Below, in pieces: positions 18,429 through 29,567 of a stretch of 64,000 bases of DNA. Both the position numbers and the translations under genes were made by a program. Below the pieces are notes generated by a model. That model was not told where the DNA came from. It saw nothing but the letters and a program-made list of their open reading frames with translations, and ran no database searches. Position 1 is the first letter of the stretch, and each line of letters begins with the position of its first letter. Location of the stretch: assembly GCA_021604805.1 (NCBI GenBank), contig BQJR01000002.1:1076665-1140664 (forward strand), written 5' to 3'. This DNA is from Planctomycetota bacterium. GTDB taxonomy: Bacteria > Planctomycetota > B15-G4.

Positions 18429-19175
18429 TCAGTCGGCTCGCAGTCTTCGCGCGACGAGCTGCTCGAAGAGCGGCTGCGCGCGTTCGGCGAGGGCGCTCAG
18501 TTCGGGGGAGAGCTCCGGCACGCGTTCCTCGTTGGGCGGCGCGAAACCGGTGGAGGCCCACACGTTGGCGTACCAGTGCGAGGCCCACACGCCGTCGCTC
18601 GCACGCGGGCCGGCGTCCCAGCTGAGCATGGCCGGCGTGAACGGCAGCTCGAGCGCGGCACACAGCGCGCGCAACATCGGCTCGGGCGCGCGCAGCACGT
18701 CTTCGGAGAGCAGCACGGGCGGCGACGAACTCGCCGCGCTGAGTTGCTCGAAAAGCTCGACCTGTTGCGGCAGGCCGGTCTCCTCGAGTCGCGGCGTGCG
18801 ACCCAGCGCGCGCGCCAGCGAGGCGATCATCGCGCGCGGTTCGCGCAGCAAGAAAGCGTTGCGTACCCGCGCGATCCATCGGCGAGGTGTCGCGGGCAAC
18901 AAGTGATGCGCCATGTGCTTCTGGTACCACACCTCGCAGGGGCGAGGCGGCGCACCGAGCAAGCTGTCGATCACGCGTTCGGCGTCGACCTCACCGGCCT
19001 CCAGGACTTCGGCGGCCATCGGATGATCCAGTTGCGTGACGTGCAGGTAGTGCGCGTAGAGCGGTTCGTCACTCACGCAGGTGTCGGCGCGCGACTCCCA
19101 GGAGCGCAGCAACGCCGTGGAGATGTTGCGCGGGCCACACCACATGGCCACACGGGTCGTTGGGTCGCCGCTCAT
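18429..19175 (-). CDS. Sulfotransferase-like protein
   Basis: 248 residues. The N-terminus VAMWCGPRNISTALLRSW matches the PAPS-phosphate-binding loop of sulfotransferases (GPxxxSTALLRS), and a later Arg/Ser-containing segment (RNAFLLREPRAMIASLA) fits the 3'-phosphate motif. The acceptor is unknown. The ATG at 19175 overlaps the stop of the AraC gene (ATGA), so the two are translationally coupled, and the aminotransferase follows. The set may modify an amino-acid-derived small molecule under AraC control, which is an inference from the operon only. Confidence 0.75.
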   Translation of the reverse strand: MSGDPTTRVAMWCGPRNISTALLRSWESRADTCVSDEPLYAHYLHVTQLDHPMAAEVLEAGEVDAERVIDSLLGAPPRPCEVWYQKHMAHHLLPATPRRWIARVRNAFLLREPRAMIASLARALGRTPRLEETGLPQQVELFEQLSAASSSPPVLLSEDVLRAPEPMLRALCAALELPFTPAMLSWDAGPRASDGVWASHWYANVWASTGFAPPNEERVPELSPELSALAERAQPLFEQLVARRLRAD

Positions 19176-19993
19176 GCGTGCGTGCCGAGGAAGCAGTCGG
19201 TGAGCGCGTGCGCTTCGGCACGCCAAGCGCGGAGCGGAACGCCCACGATGTCGCGCACTTCACGGGCCAGATGCGGTTGATCGGCGTAGCCGAGACGTGC
19301 GGCGAGTTGAGCCAGCGGCGCGTGCTTCTCGGCGTCGAGCTGGGAGGCCAGGGCTTGGAGGCGCGTGATGCGCGCGAAGTGTTTCGGCGAGAGGCCCACC
19401 CGCGATGCGAACCGTCGCTGCAACTTGCGCGTGCTGTGTCCCAGGGCGCCGGCCAGGTCGGCGATGCGTGTGGCGCCAGCGCTGCGCTCGAGGCTGCGCA
19501 CGGCGGCGGCGAGTTCGCGCCCGGCCGCGTCGAGCGGGGAGAGGCGCGCACGCAGCAGTTCGTGCATCACGCGCAGGCGGGTGTCGTCATCACGGGCATC
19601 GACCAGGCGTTCGGTGACGTGGCGCGTGGCGGCGCCCCAGAGTTCGTCGAGCGGCGCGAGGCGCTGATGCAGTTCTGTGGGCGACGTGCCACGCAAGCAG
19701 CCGCCGGCCCACGGGTGCAGGCGCGCGCCGAGCATGCCCACCGCGCCGGTGGCACGCAGCCGCAGCGAGCGTTCGATCTGACCGGCGAGCACGGCGTGTG
19801 CTTGGGCGTGGAAACCGTCGCCGCGGGTGTCGGCGTCGTAGGGGGCGCCCCAGTGCAGCACGACTTCGAGGCAACCGTCGGGCAGCACGCGCTCGGGTTC
19901 CTGCGCGCCACTCGCGTGTTCGTCTTCGAGCAACCACAACAAGCGCACGCGGTCGGCGAGGTCGGCGGGCGGTGGGAACTCGAGGTAGCGCAC
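19172..19993 (-). CDS. AraC-family transcriptional regulator
   Basis: 273 residues. The first 150 (PPADLADRVRLLWLLEDE, VLPDGCLEVVLHWG) resemble the DUF6597-type sensory domain. The C-terminal third has the double helix-turn-helix of AraC proteins (TRIADLAGALGHSTRKLQRRF and LAQLAARLGYADQPHLAREV). It heads an operon with the sulfotransferase-like and aminotransferase genes and probably controls it. The effector is unknown. The start ATG lies at 19993, with the end of the next minus-strand gene's neighbour only 21 bases away. Confidence 0.88.
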   Translation of the reverse strand: MRYLEFPPPADLADRVRLLWLLEDEHASGAQEPERVLPDGCLEVVLHWGAPYDADTRGDGFHAQAHAVLAGQIERSLRLRATGAVGMLGARLHPWAGGCLRGTSPTELHQRLAPLDELWGAATRHVTERLVDARDDDTRLRVMHELLRARLSPLDAAGRELAAAVRSLERSAGATRIADLAGALGHSTRKLQRRFASRVGLSPKHFARITRLQALASQLDAEKHAPLAQLAARLGYADQPHLAREVRDIVGVPLRAWRAEAHALTDCFLGTHA

Positions 19994-20014
19994 CCGCGCA
20001 GTCTAGCGACGGAT

Positions 20015-20518
20015 TCAGTTCGCGGGGGCGCGCTCCAGCACGAGTTGGATGTCGAGCGCTTGGCCGCCTTGTTCGCCCGTGAGCCGGATGCGCAGCTCCT
20101 CGGCGCCGCTGCGCTGGTACTCGAAGCGACGCGGGAAGTCGTGCTCCGGGTTCTCGAAGACGGCGCGCGAGCCGTCGCGATCGAGTTCCGTGAGCGTGAA
20201 CTCCACGCTGCGGTTGCCGAAGGGGAAGGGCGTGAGGCGCAGCTCCCCGTCGCGCTCGTAGAAGTGTTCGAAGTCGATCATCACCACGCGCTCGCCGCGC
20301 AGTTCCTTGGTGGCGCTCACGATCTGCCCGCCGGTGCTGCCGGAGTACACGCTCTCCCAGCGACTCTCCCCGTCGCTGCCGATCCAGTGGCCTTGCAGCC
20401 AGTGGAGTTGGCTCACGCTCGGGCGCTCGTCGGCGGCGGCGGCGTCGGAGGTGCCGTCCTGGGAGAGCGAGAGCGTGGCGATGCCCAGGAGCAGTGCGGC
20501 GGTGAGCAGGTGACGCAT
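20015..20518 (-). CDS. Secreted DUF6265-like protein
   Basis: 167 residues with a signal peptide (LLTAALLLGIATLSLS). The mature domain has the pattern LHWLQGHWIGSDG...WESVYSG...GGQIVSATKEL and ERRVV/MIDFEHFYERDGELRLTPFPFG, typical of DUF6265 lipocalin-like proteins of unknown function. It stands alone, 21 bases before the AraC gene on the same strand, and could share its transcript. Confidence 0.7.
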   Translation of the reverse strand: MRHLLTAALLLGIATLSLSQDGTSDAAAADERPSVSQLHWLQGHWIGSDGESRWESVYSGSTGGQIVSATKELRGERVVMIDFEHFYERDGELRLTPFPFGNRSVEFTLTELDRDGSRAVFENPEHDFPRRFEYQRSGAEELRIRLTGEQGGQALDIQLVLERAPAN

Positions 20519-20687
20519 GGGACAGGTCTCGAGGCGAGGTGGGAGAAGGGGTGGCGGGCGGTCGAGTGCCCCATCACCTGGCAGGCGCGGGATTCTGGAC
20601 CCAGGGTCGCAGTCTCCGGCGCGCCAAGTGGCCTGTCTTGAAGAAAGGCGACGGGCTGGAGCGGCCCCTAGCTAGACGATCACGCAG

Positions 20688-23600
20688 ATGTCTCCATACT
20701 GGACACCCCGCGTCCGAAGCGCGTGTCCACAATGGAGACAGGACCTGCCGACCCCGAGCTTGCCCTCGCTTCCGTCCGGTTTCGTGCTCGAGGAGGTGCT
20801 CTCGAGCAGTGACCGCGGCCACGTGCTCCGCGCGCGCGAAGGTGGCGACACGTGGGTCGTGAGGCTCTGCCCTCGCGCCGCCCCGGCCGACGGCCTCCTC
20901 GTGATGCTCGCGGCACAGCAGCACATCCCCGGCGCCGCGCTGCCCACGCGCTGGGGACACACACCCGCCGGCCAGTGGTGGACCGCACGCCCTTTCGTGG
21001 AGGGCCGCGCCTTCGACCGCGCGTTGCGTGAGGCCGCGCCCTGCGAGTCTGCGGCCTGGGTCGTGGAGCTGCTCGACACGCTCGCGCAGTTGCACGCCGC
21101 CGGCCTGTTGCATCGCGACCTCAAGGCCGACAACTTGCTGCTCGGTCCCGACGGCCCACTGATCCTCGACCTCGACCTGCTCGGCGAGCACGACGCCGAC
21201 GCCGCGGGTTCACCCGATCACTTGGCGCCCGAGTTGTTGCTCGGTCGCGGCGCCTCGGTGAGCAGCGACCTCTTCGCGCTGGGCGCCACGCTGGCCTACG
21301 CATTCTGCGGCGCGGCCTCGCAACGCTTCCGCCGCGACTTCCCGACGCGCAGTTTCTGGGTCGCTGCCGAGCTCGACGCCGAGCGTGTGCCCGCTCCCTT
21401 GCGCGAGATCGTGCGCGCGCTCGTGCGACGTCATCCCGCCGATCGCCCCAGCTCCGCGCGCGACGCCGCACGGCGCGTCGATGCGGCCCGGCGCGTTCCG
21501 CCCGAACGCGAACTGGCCTTCGCCGCGGGTCGCGCCACGTCGCTCGCGCGGCTGGTCGACGAACTGCGCTCGACTCCGCGCGTCGCGCGCGAACTCGTTC
21601 TTCTCGTGCTCGAGGATCCCGACGAGAGCGCCGAGTTGCTCGCGCTGGTCGAACTGCATCTCGGGCTGAACGATCGCCCGGCGCGGCGTTTGGCGCTGAG
21701 CGCGCCACTGGCGGCTGCCGTGGCGCGCGCTTGTGAGACCTCCGGTGAAGCGCTGCTCGACGGCGTGTCGCTCGCGCAGACGGAGGGCGAAGCTGCGCTC
21801 GGCCTTGCGCTCGAGGCCTTCTGCACCGAACCGGAAACGCCGCAGGCACCCGAGGCGCGTTGGTGGGTCACGCTCAGCGCCGCACACAGCGAGGCGCTCG
21901 CGCCCGACCCGCTCGGTCCTGGCGTGGCGCTGCGTCGCCTCAGCTGGCCGCTCCCCAGCGTGGACGCGCTCGCGCAGCACCTCGACCGGCTCAGTGACGG
22001 CGCGTCGCCGATGCAGGCCGAGCGCTTGGCGACGTCGTTGCTGGCGCTCACGGGGGGCCGTCGCGCCGCGCTCGCCGAGGCTTTACGACGCGCGCCCGAG
22101 CACGGCGTCGTGCGCGAAGACGACGGGCGTTGGAGCTTGCTGCTCGAGTCCTGGCCCGCTCCGGAGCAGTCGTCGGCACGGCTGCGCGAAGTGTGGCAGC
22201 AGCTCGACGGCGACGCGCTGTTCGTGGCCCTGGCCTGTCTCGCCGCCTGGGCCGCGCCGCTCTCCGTCGAGCGGCTCGCGGCCCTGGCCGGGATCGACCC
22301 CGAACTCTTGTTGCCGCTGCTGCGCGCGCTGCGCCAGCACGAGCTGTTACGCGTCGACCTGAACTTGCACGAGGGTGTCGCGTGGCGCCCGGAGTTGCTC
22401 GACGAGGTGCTCGAGTTGTCCGGTGCAGAGTGCGCGCGCGACGCGCACAGGCGCTGCCTGGCGGCCTTGCCTCCCGACGACTGCGCGCTCGAAGCGCGTG
22501 CGCGTCACGCTTTGGGCGCCGCGGACGACCTCGACCTGGCCGTGGAGTTCACCGAGCGCTTGCTCGACTCGAGTCAGCTGGCCGCGGCGCGGCGCCGGAC
22601 GCACGCGCTGCGCGAGCACGCGCGCGTGCAGGGGGCGGCAGCCGTGTCTGAGCGCCTGGCGCTGCTCGAGGCGCGCGTGGAGCTCGCCCAGGCCCGCGCC
22701 GATCGCGCGCTCGAGTTACTCGAAGCGGCTGACTTGCTCTCGGAATCGGGCAGCCCGGAAGCGTGGCTCGTGGGCGCGCGGGCAGCGGAATACACCGGCG
22801 CGCGAGAGCTCGCGCACGCACTCAACACGCGCGTGATGGAGCGCAGCGAGGACGCCACGCAACGCTTGCACGCGCGCGTCGGCCTGGCGAACGCCGCCTT
22901 GCTCGATGGTGCGGGCGACGAGGTGTTGCGGCTCAGCTCGGTGGAACTCGAACCTGACGTCGATCCCGAAGCGGCGGCGCGCCTGCTCGACCTGCGCGCG
23001 GGCGCACTCACGCGTCGCGGCGAGTGGGACGCCGCTGCGCGCGCCTACGACGATGCGCGGGAGCGCGCGCTGCAGGCAGGCTCGCCGCTCGTGCTGGCAG
23101 GCACGGAGCTCAATCGCGCGCAGCTCGACCGTCGTCGCGCCCGCCACCCCGAAGCGCTCGACGCGCTGATGCGCTCCGCCGACGCCTACGCGCGCGCGGG
23201 CCACGTGCGCGGCCGCGCACGAGCGCTCGCGAATCTGGGCGTGGTGCTCGGCGATCGCAGCGAGTGCGCGCGTGCGCAAGACGTGTTGCGCACTTCGCTG
23301 CTGCTACGCCGGCGCGTGGGCGACGAACACGGTTCCGGTCTGAGCTTGGCCGCGCTCGGTGTGGTCGCCTTCGAGGCCACCGACCTCGCGGTCGCGCGCG
23401 AGAGCCTCGCTGCCGCTCGCGAGGTCTTCGAAGCGCGCGGTTACCAACGCGAGTTACGTCTCGTGCAGCTCTACGAGCAGCTCGCCGCCGCGCTCTGCGA
23501 CGGCGAAGCCGCAGACGACGCGCTCCCGCGACCCGAGAAGCTCGCCGAATTCCCCGATCACCCCGGCCTGTCGCGTTGGGCCACGGCCAGTTGCGCTGCG

Positions 23601-25601
23601 CTCGCCGGTCGACCCGAGCACGCGCGGGAAGCGGCCCGCGAAGCGCTCGCCGAAGCCCGCGCCGCGGGTGACGCCGCTGGCTGTTGGCGCTCGGCGTGGT
23701 TGCTGCTCGGCCTCGAACCCGGGAACGCCGAGGTGGAAGCCGCTCTGCGCGACGCGGCGGCCGCGCTCGGCGGCCCGGTCCGCGCCGCCGAGCTGCGCTG
23801 GCGGCTCGGGGGGCCGCACACGTCGCGCGAACTCGCCGCACTGCTCGATGTGTTCGAGACGGCGGGCCTGCACGCGCGCGTGCGGAGCTGCGCCGAACAA
23901 CTCCGTCGCGCTTGCGAGCGCGAAGGCGACGACGTCGGTCGGCGGCGCGCGGCGGCGCGCGTGAGTCAGGCCGCCGAGAGCATGCTCGACGGGTTGCCCG
24001 AGGACACGCACGAGCGCGTCCTGACCCGTCTCGCACGACTGCAACCCGAGGACTCGCACCTCGCCGAGGAGGATCCCATGCAAGTGCAATGGCTGCTCGC
24101 GTGCAACCGACGCATGGCCACCGAGGACGACCTCGAAGGCCTCCTGCTCTCGATCGTGGACATGGCGCTGGAGGTCTCCGGGGCGCGTCGCGGTCTGCTC
24201 GTGTTGCTCGCCGGTGACGACGTCGAGGTGCAGGTCGCGCGTCAACTGGATCACGCCGATCTGAGCGACGACGAGTTGCACTTCTCACGGACCGTCGTGC
24301 GCGAAGCCGTGCGCGATCAGCGTCCGGTCGTGACCACCGACGCCGCCGCCGACGCGCGCTTCAGCGGCGTGGCGAGCCTGGCCTCGTTGAGCACGCGCGC
24401 CGTGTTATGCGTGCCGCTGCCCGGCGCGAGCGCGCTCCAAGGCGCGCTCTACCTCGACGACGAGAGCCGCCGCGTGCCCTTCGACGACACCGACGTCACC
24501 CGTGTTGAAGCGCTCGCCGATCAAGCGCAGCTCGCGATCCTGAACCTGCGCCGACGCGCCGAGATCGAGCAACTCAACCAGCGTCTCAGCGAACGTGTCC
24601 TGTTCCAGGAAGACGAACTGACGCGCGCGCGCAGCGCCTTGCGCAAGCAGGGCCGCGTGGCGCCCGTGGGCGGCTTGATCGGCGAGAGCGAAGCGATGCA
24701 GCGGCTGTATGCGCTCATCGAGCGCGTCGGGCCCACGCAGCTCTCGGTGCTGGTCACGGGGCCGAGCGGGGCGGGCAAGGACCTCGTCTCCCGCGCCTTG
24801 CACGCTCGCAGCGCGCGCGCAGAAGGCCCGCTGATCATCGAGAACGTGGCGGCGGTGCCGGGCAACTTGCTGGAGAGCGAACTCTTCGGGCACGTGCGCG
24901 GTGCCTTCACCGGCGCGGATCGAGATCGTCGGGGCCTGCTCGCCGAGGCCGACGGCGGCACCTTCGTGCTCGACGAGATCGGTGAGCTGCCGCTCGATCT
25001 GCAGCCCAAGTTGTTGCGCGCGCTCGAGACCGGCGAGGTGCGCCCCGTCGGCGGGCGCAAGGTGCAGCCGATCGACGTGCGCTTCGTGGCTGCCACGAAC
25101 CGCGACCTGCTGCAGCGCGTACGCGACGGCGAGTTCCGCGAGGACCTCTACTACCGACTCAACGCGATGGAGCTACGAGTGCCGAGCCTCTCCGAGCGTC
25201 TCTCCGACGTGCCGCTGCTGGCGCAGCACTTCCTCGAGCGCCTCAACCAGGAGCACCGCACCGAGAAGCGTTTCGCGGAGCCGGTGCTGCGCGCCTTGGT
25301 TCAGCGCGCTTGGCCCGGCGAAGTGCGCGAACTCAGCAACGAGATCGCGCGGCTCTACTTCCTCTCCGATCAACTCATCGAGGAACTGGCGTTGGTGCGC
25401 GAGCCCGCGGGCTCTGCCGCGCCGGAAGCCGAAGCGCAGAGTCTGCGCCTCGACGAACTCGAACGCGCGGCGATCGTGCGCGCGTTGGAAGCCTCTGAGG
25501 GTCGCAAGGACCGCGCCGCGGAACTGCTCGGCATCAGCCGCGCGGGCCTCTACACCAAACTCAAGCGACTCGGCATCGACGCCCCCAAGCGCGCCGACTG
25601 A
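20688..25601 (+). CDS. Kinase-like/TPR-like/GAF sigma54-dependent regulator
   Basis: Up to 1637 residues. The N-terminus (about 30-260) is a Ser/Thr kinase-like fold: LHRDLKADNLL (His142-Arg143-Asp144) and LAPELLLG are kept, but the VAIK lysine is Arg (WVVRL) and DFG reads DLD. Residues about 300-1100 are Ala/Arg/Leu helical repeats like TPR or STAND-type sensors. A GAF domain follows (about 1140-1290), then an AAA+ sigma54 activator with Walker A TGPSGAGKD near 1358, GAFTGA and LDEIGELP, and a Fis-type HTH (KDRAAELLGISRAGLYTKL). It likely senses a signal directly, without a receiver domain. The start is uncertain: a long inverted repeat overlaps the first codons, so translation may begin further in. 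Confidence 0.85.
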   Translation: MSPYWTPRVRSACPQWRQDLPTPSLPSLPSGFVLEEVLSSSDRGHVLRAREGGDTWVVRLCPRAAPADGLLVMLAAQQHIPGAALPTRWGHTPAGQWWTARPFVEGRAFDRALREAAPCESAAWVVELLDTLAQLHAAGLLHRDLKADNLLLGPDGPLILDLDLLGEHDADAAGSPDHLAPELLLGRGASVSSDLFALGATLAYAFCGAASQRFRRDFPTRSFWVAAELDAERVPAPLREIVRALVRRHPADRPSSARDAARRVDAARRVPPERELAFAAGRATSLARLVDELRSTPRVARELVLLVLEDPDESAELLALVELHLGLNDRPARRLALSAPLAAAVARACETSGEALLDGVSLAQTEGEAALGLALEAFCTEPETPQAPEARWWVTLSAAHSEALAPDPLGPGVALRRLSWPLPSVDALAQHLDRLSDGASPMQAERLATSLLALTGGRRAALAEALRRAPEHGVVREDDGRWSLLLESWPAPEQSSARLREVWQQLDGDALFVALACLAAWAAPLSVERLAALAGIDPELLLPLLRALRQHELLRVDLNLHEGVAWRPELLDEVLELSGAECARDAHRRCLAALPPDDCALEARARHALGAADDLDLAVEFTERLLDSSQLAAARRRTHALREHARVQGAAAVSERLALLEARVELAQARADRALELLEAADLLSESGSPEAWLVGARAAEYTGARELAHALNTRVMERSEDATQRLHARVGLANAALLDGAGDEVLRLSSVELEPDVDPEAAARLLDLRAGALTRRGEWDAAARAYDDARERALQAGSPLVLAGTELNRAQLDRRRARHPEALDALMRSADAYARAGHVRGRARALANLGVVLGDRSECARAQDVLRTSLLLRRRVGDEHGSGLSLAALGVVAFEATDLAVARESLAAAREVFEARGYQRELRLVQLYEQLAAALCDGEAADDALPRPEKLAEFPDHPGLSRWATASCAALAGRPEHAREAAREALAEARAAGDAAGCWRSAWLLLGLEPGNAEVEAALRDAAAALGGPVRAAELRWRLGGPHTSRELAALLDVFETAGLHARVRSCAEQLRRACEREGDDVGRRRAAARVSQAAESMLDGLPEDTHERVLTRLARLQPEDSHLAEEDPMQVQWLLACNRRMATEDDLEGLLLSIVDMALEVSGARRGLLVLLAGDDVEVQVARQLDHADLSDDELHFSRTVVREAVRDQRPVVTTDAAADARFSGVASLASLSTRAVLCVPLPGASALQGALYLDDESRRVPFDDTDVTRVEALADQAQLAILNLRRRAEIEQLNQRLSERVLFQEDELTRARSALRKQGRVAPVGGLIGESEAMQRLYALIERVGPTQLSVLVTGPSGAGKDLVSRALHARSARAEGPLIIENVAAVPGNLLESELFGHVRGAFTGADRDRRGLLAEADGGTFVLDEIGELPLDLQPKLLRALETGEVRPVGGRKVQPIDVRFVAATNRDLLQRVRDGEFREDLYYRLNAMELRVPSLSERLSDVPLLAQHFLERLNQEHRTEKRFAEPVLRALVQRAWPGEVRELSNEIARLYFLSDQLIEELALVREPAGSAAPEAEAQSLRLDELERAAIVRALEASEGRKDRAAELLGISRAGLYTKLKRLGIDAPKRAD
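20690..20739. promoter_or_regulatory. 17-bp imperfect inverted repeat at the start of the large sigma54 regulator gene
   Basis: Arms GTCTCCATACTGGACAC (20690-20706) and GTGTCCACAATGGAGAC (20723-20739) match at 15 of 17 positions around a 16-base spacer. It lies between divergent genes and over the annotated first codons of the regulator. It could be a two-fold operator or an mRNA hairpin limiting translation. There is no U-tract, so a terminator is unlikely. Confidence 0.6.
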
Positions 25602-25603
25602 GC

Positions 25604-27334
25604 TCAGGGTTGCAGCGGGAGCGCGTCGCCGGGGGGGAGTTTGAGTCGCAGCGAGTTGCCCGGTCCACCCAAGATCGCGAAGAGCTGTGGGTCGCCGAGC
25701 CCGATCAGCAGCGCGCCGGAAGGCAGGAAGGCCAATCCTTCGGAGACGGCGTCGAGCGCGCCTGTGATCGGTGTCGCGGTCGCGCTCACCAGCGACAGGT
25801 GCAGCGGCATCTCGCTGCCGTCACTGAAGCGCGCGACACAGGCCGCCTGCTGATCGTGCGTCGCGGCGGCGAAACGATCGAGCGCGATCACGCCGGGCGG
25901 AAGCGGCACGGAACGCAACGCTTGTCCCGGTGAGAGCACGTCGAGGCGCGTGGGCTGGCCGCCGAACGCTTGGCGCACGAACAACACGGAGCGACCCGCG
26001 GGCCTCACCTCGATGAACTGATCACCTCCGGGCACCAAGTTCTCGATCGCGTTCGTGCCGGTGAGGTCGAGCGCGATGTATGCCTCGTCGCCGTCATCGG
26101 GGTCGATCTCGAGCAACAGTCGGTCGCCTGCGGGTGACTCGAAGGCGTGGCGGAGCTCCAGCTCGCCGCCGATCAAATAGGGCGGCGCGGTCTCACCCGA
26201 GGTCTGCGAGATGTTCTGGAGCGTGGCGCCCGGTTGAGTGAGGTCGAGCGCGTAGAACTCTCCGCGATCGAGGAAGTTCTCGGGTTCGTCTGCCTGGGTT
26301 TCGCCCACCGCCAGCACGAGCTCGTTGTTGACGGTGAAGTCGAGGATGCTGCTGCCGTCGAAGGTGTCGGCCACGTTCGCGTCGGCGGTGACCTGCGTGG
26401 GGAGTTGCGCGGAGTCGATGCGACGCGTGAAGACTTCCTTCACGAGCACGGTGGAGCGCCAGGCGAGGAAGCTGCCGTCGCGCGAGAGCGCCAGCAATGG
26501 GCCGTCGAGGTCGCGGAGGTTGGGCAGGTCGTAGTCGGCGGTGTCGTCGAGCACGAGGTCGAGTGCGCTCTCGCGAGTGGCGTGCCACAGGCGACGCGCG
26601 TCCGGGGTGGTCTCGGACACGGCCGCCACGCTGCGTCCGTCTCCCGCCACGGCCAACTCGGCGCAGAAACTCTCGCCCGGAGCGAGCGCCGCGCTCACGA
26701 CTTCGAAGCGGCGGTCGAGCGCATCGAGTTCGGCGCGCCAGACCTGACCCTCGGCGACCATCCAGGCGGTGTCGTTCGACACGCGCAACGACTCGCCGGC
26801 CACGGCAGCGGGAGCGCTCGCGGCGGTCAACTCGTGTGCGCTGCGCGGACCACGCGTGTCGAGCAACCACACGCGATCGTTGCTCGTGGCGATCAGCAAC
26901 CAACGTCCGTCGTCTGACGCGGCGAGCCAGGTCTGGAGCGCGCCGCCCGCCTGCGCGGAAGTGATCAGTGTGCGCGGGAGCTGTTGTCCGTCGACGAGCA
27001 ACACGCGGTCGAGCGTGCCCTGGCTCGCGAGGTACACCGCGCCCCCTTCGGGGAGCTGCACGTGCGGCGCCGCGCTCCCGATGCCGCGCAGGTTGGGCAG
27101 ATCAGCGCGCAGGCTGTGGAGCCGGGCGCGACCAGCCAGCTGCGGCCGCTGGAACACCATGTTGCGCAGGCGCTGGAGCGGTATGCCGAGCGCGCTGTCG
27201 ATGCTCAGCAGCTCGCGGGTTCCGTCGCCGAGATCACGCGCCAAGCTCGCGGTCTGGGCGGGCGCGGGTGTGGCGAGCGGCAACATCAGGGCTGCGGCGA
27301 AGCAGGCCAGCCGGGTCGTGGTGTGTGCGTTCAT
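25604..27334 (-). CDS. Secreted beta-propeller-like protein of unknown function
   Basis: 576 residues with a signal peptide (MNAHTTTRLACFAAALMLPLATPAPAQ). The mature part is repetitive beta-strand sequence with recurring blocks such as ASDDGRWLLIATSNDRVWLLD, LSRDGSFLAWRS and FESPAGDRLLLEID, similar to WD40/TolB-type propeller blades. No catalytic residues are recognisable. The ATG at 27334 has a GGAG site. A sigma54-like element lies 55 bases upstream (27388-27403). It converges with the large sigma54 regulator gene, with 2 bases between the stops. Confidence 0.65.
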   Translation of the reverse strand: MNAHTTTRLACFAAALMLPLATPAPAQTASLARDLGDGTRELLSIDSALGIPLQRLRNMVFQRPQLAGRARLHSLRADLPNLRGIGSAAPHVQLPEGGAVYLASQGTLDRVLLVDGQQLPRTLITSAQAGGALQTWLAASDDGRWLLIATSNDRVWLLDTRGPRSAHELTAASAPAAVAGESLRVSNDTAWMVAEGQVWRAELDALDRRFEVVSAALAPGESFCAELAVAGDGRSVAAVSETTPDARRLWHATRESALDLVLDDTADYDLPNLRDLDGPLLALSRDGSFLAWRSTVLVKEVFTRRIDSAQLPTQVTADANVADTFDGSSILDFTVNNELVLAVGETQADEPENFLDRGEFYALDLTQPGATLQNISQTSGETAPPYLIGGELELRHAFESPAGDRLLLEIDPDDGDEAYIALDLTGTNAIENLVPGGDQFIEVRPAGRSVLFVRQAFGGQPTRLDVLSPGQALRSVPLPPGVIALDRFAAATHDQQAACVARFSDGSEMPLHLSLVSATATPITGALDAVSEGLAFLPSGALLIGLGDPQLFAILGGPGNSLRLKLPPGDALPLQP

Positions 27335-27743
27335 GGTGGGTTCTCCGGGCTCTTCAGCGTTTGCAAAGTACTCCCTGCTGGAAACCCAGCAAGCCGCGTG
27401 CCGCTCGGCCCGAGGCCGCGAGGGAGGTTCTCTGGACGTGTGAACCGCCGCTTGCCAGCGGGTGTCTTGATCCTGGACGTGGCGTCGACCCCTTCGACGT
27501 GGCAGCTGCACAGCACCGCGCCGATCCCCGCTCCGCGAGCTGCCGCGAAGGCCAGGATACGGCGTTCGCGCCCGCACTACGTGGGATCTGCGGCATTGGC
27601 ACGCCGTGTGTAACGGACCTCGGGCGCGCCGGCGGGCCGAACCCGCTCCGAGGCTCTTTCCCTGGCGAGGCTGCCCGGCCCCGTCTCTCCCACCGGGGGC
27701 GGTCCGCCGCGCGCAACTTCCCTCCCTTCCTTTGGAGCGCACC
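27335..27743. other. Intergenic region between divergent secreted-protein genes
   Basis: 409 bases with no convincing gene. Apart from the sigma54-like element at 27388-27403 (minus), I see only the ribosome-binding sites at both ends, including TTTGGAGCG before 27744. Confidence 0.5.
27388..27403 (-). promoter_or_regulatory. Probable sigma54 promoter of the propeller-like gene
   Basis: The minus strand reads CGGCACGCGGCTTGCT: one mismatch in the -24 element, correct spacing, and TTGCT at -12 as allowed by TTGCW. It is 55 bases upstream of the ATG at 27334. A sigma54 activator gene ends right after this gene's stop, which makes a regulatory link plausible. Confidence 0.5.
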
Positions 27744-29252
<1,509 letters not shown>

Positions 29253-29567
29253 TCACGGCGCGAGAGAGCGCTGCGCAGCACTGCGGCGAGGGAGGCCTTC
29301 GGGTGTCCCTCGCCGCTTTCGTTAGCGCGTCGAGCGGGTGCGGGTTGGTGGGGGGGGCTGGAAGCGTCGGTGTGGGGCGGAAGCTCGGCGGGGAAGTCGT
29401 GCTTCAGCGCTTGTGAGTGCGCGTCCTCGCACCCGCCTGTAACCCCACGGCCAGCTCCGCCCACCTACCGGGCGACCCGTCGAAAGGCCCTCATCCTTGC
29501 GCTCTCCCCGCTGCAAGGGATGCTCAGGGGGCGCCGACGACCTTCCCGCCTTCCCTGGAGTTGCACC
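29253..29567. other. Intergenic region with terminator
   Basis: 315 bases with no gene. The first part holds the terminator at 29283-29323. The rest shows only a GGAG site before the next start. Confidence 0.6.
29283..29323 (+). terminator. Rho-independent terminator
   Basis: A perfect 11-bp stem (29283-29293 with 29306-29316) with a CCTTCGGG-type loop, followed by TTTCGTT. It lies 30 bases after the stop of the polyglycine protein gene. Confidence 0.75.
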
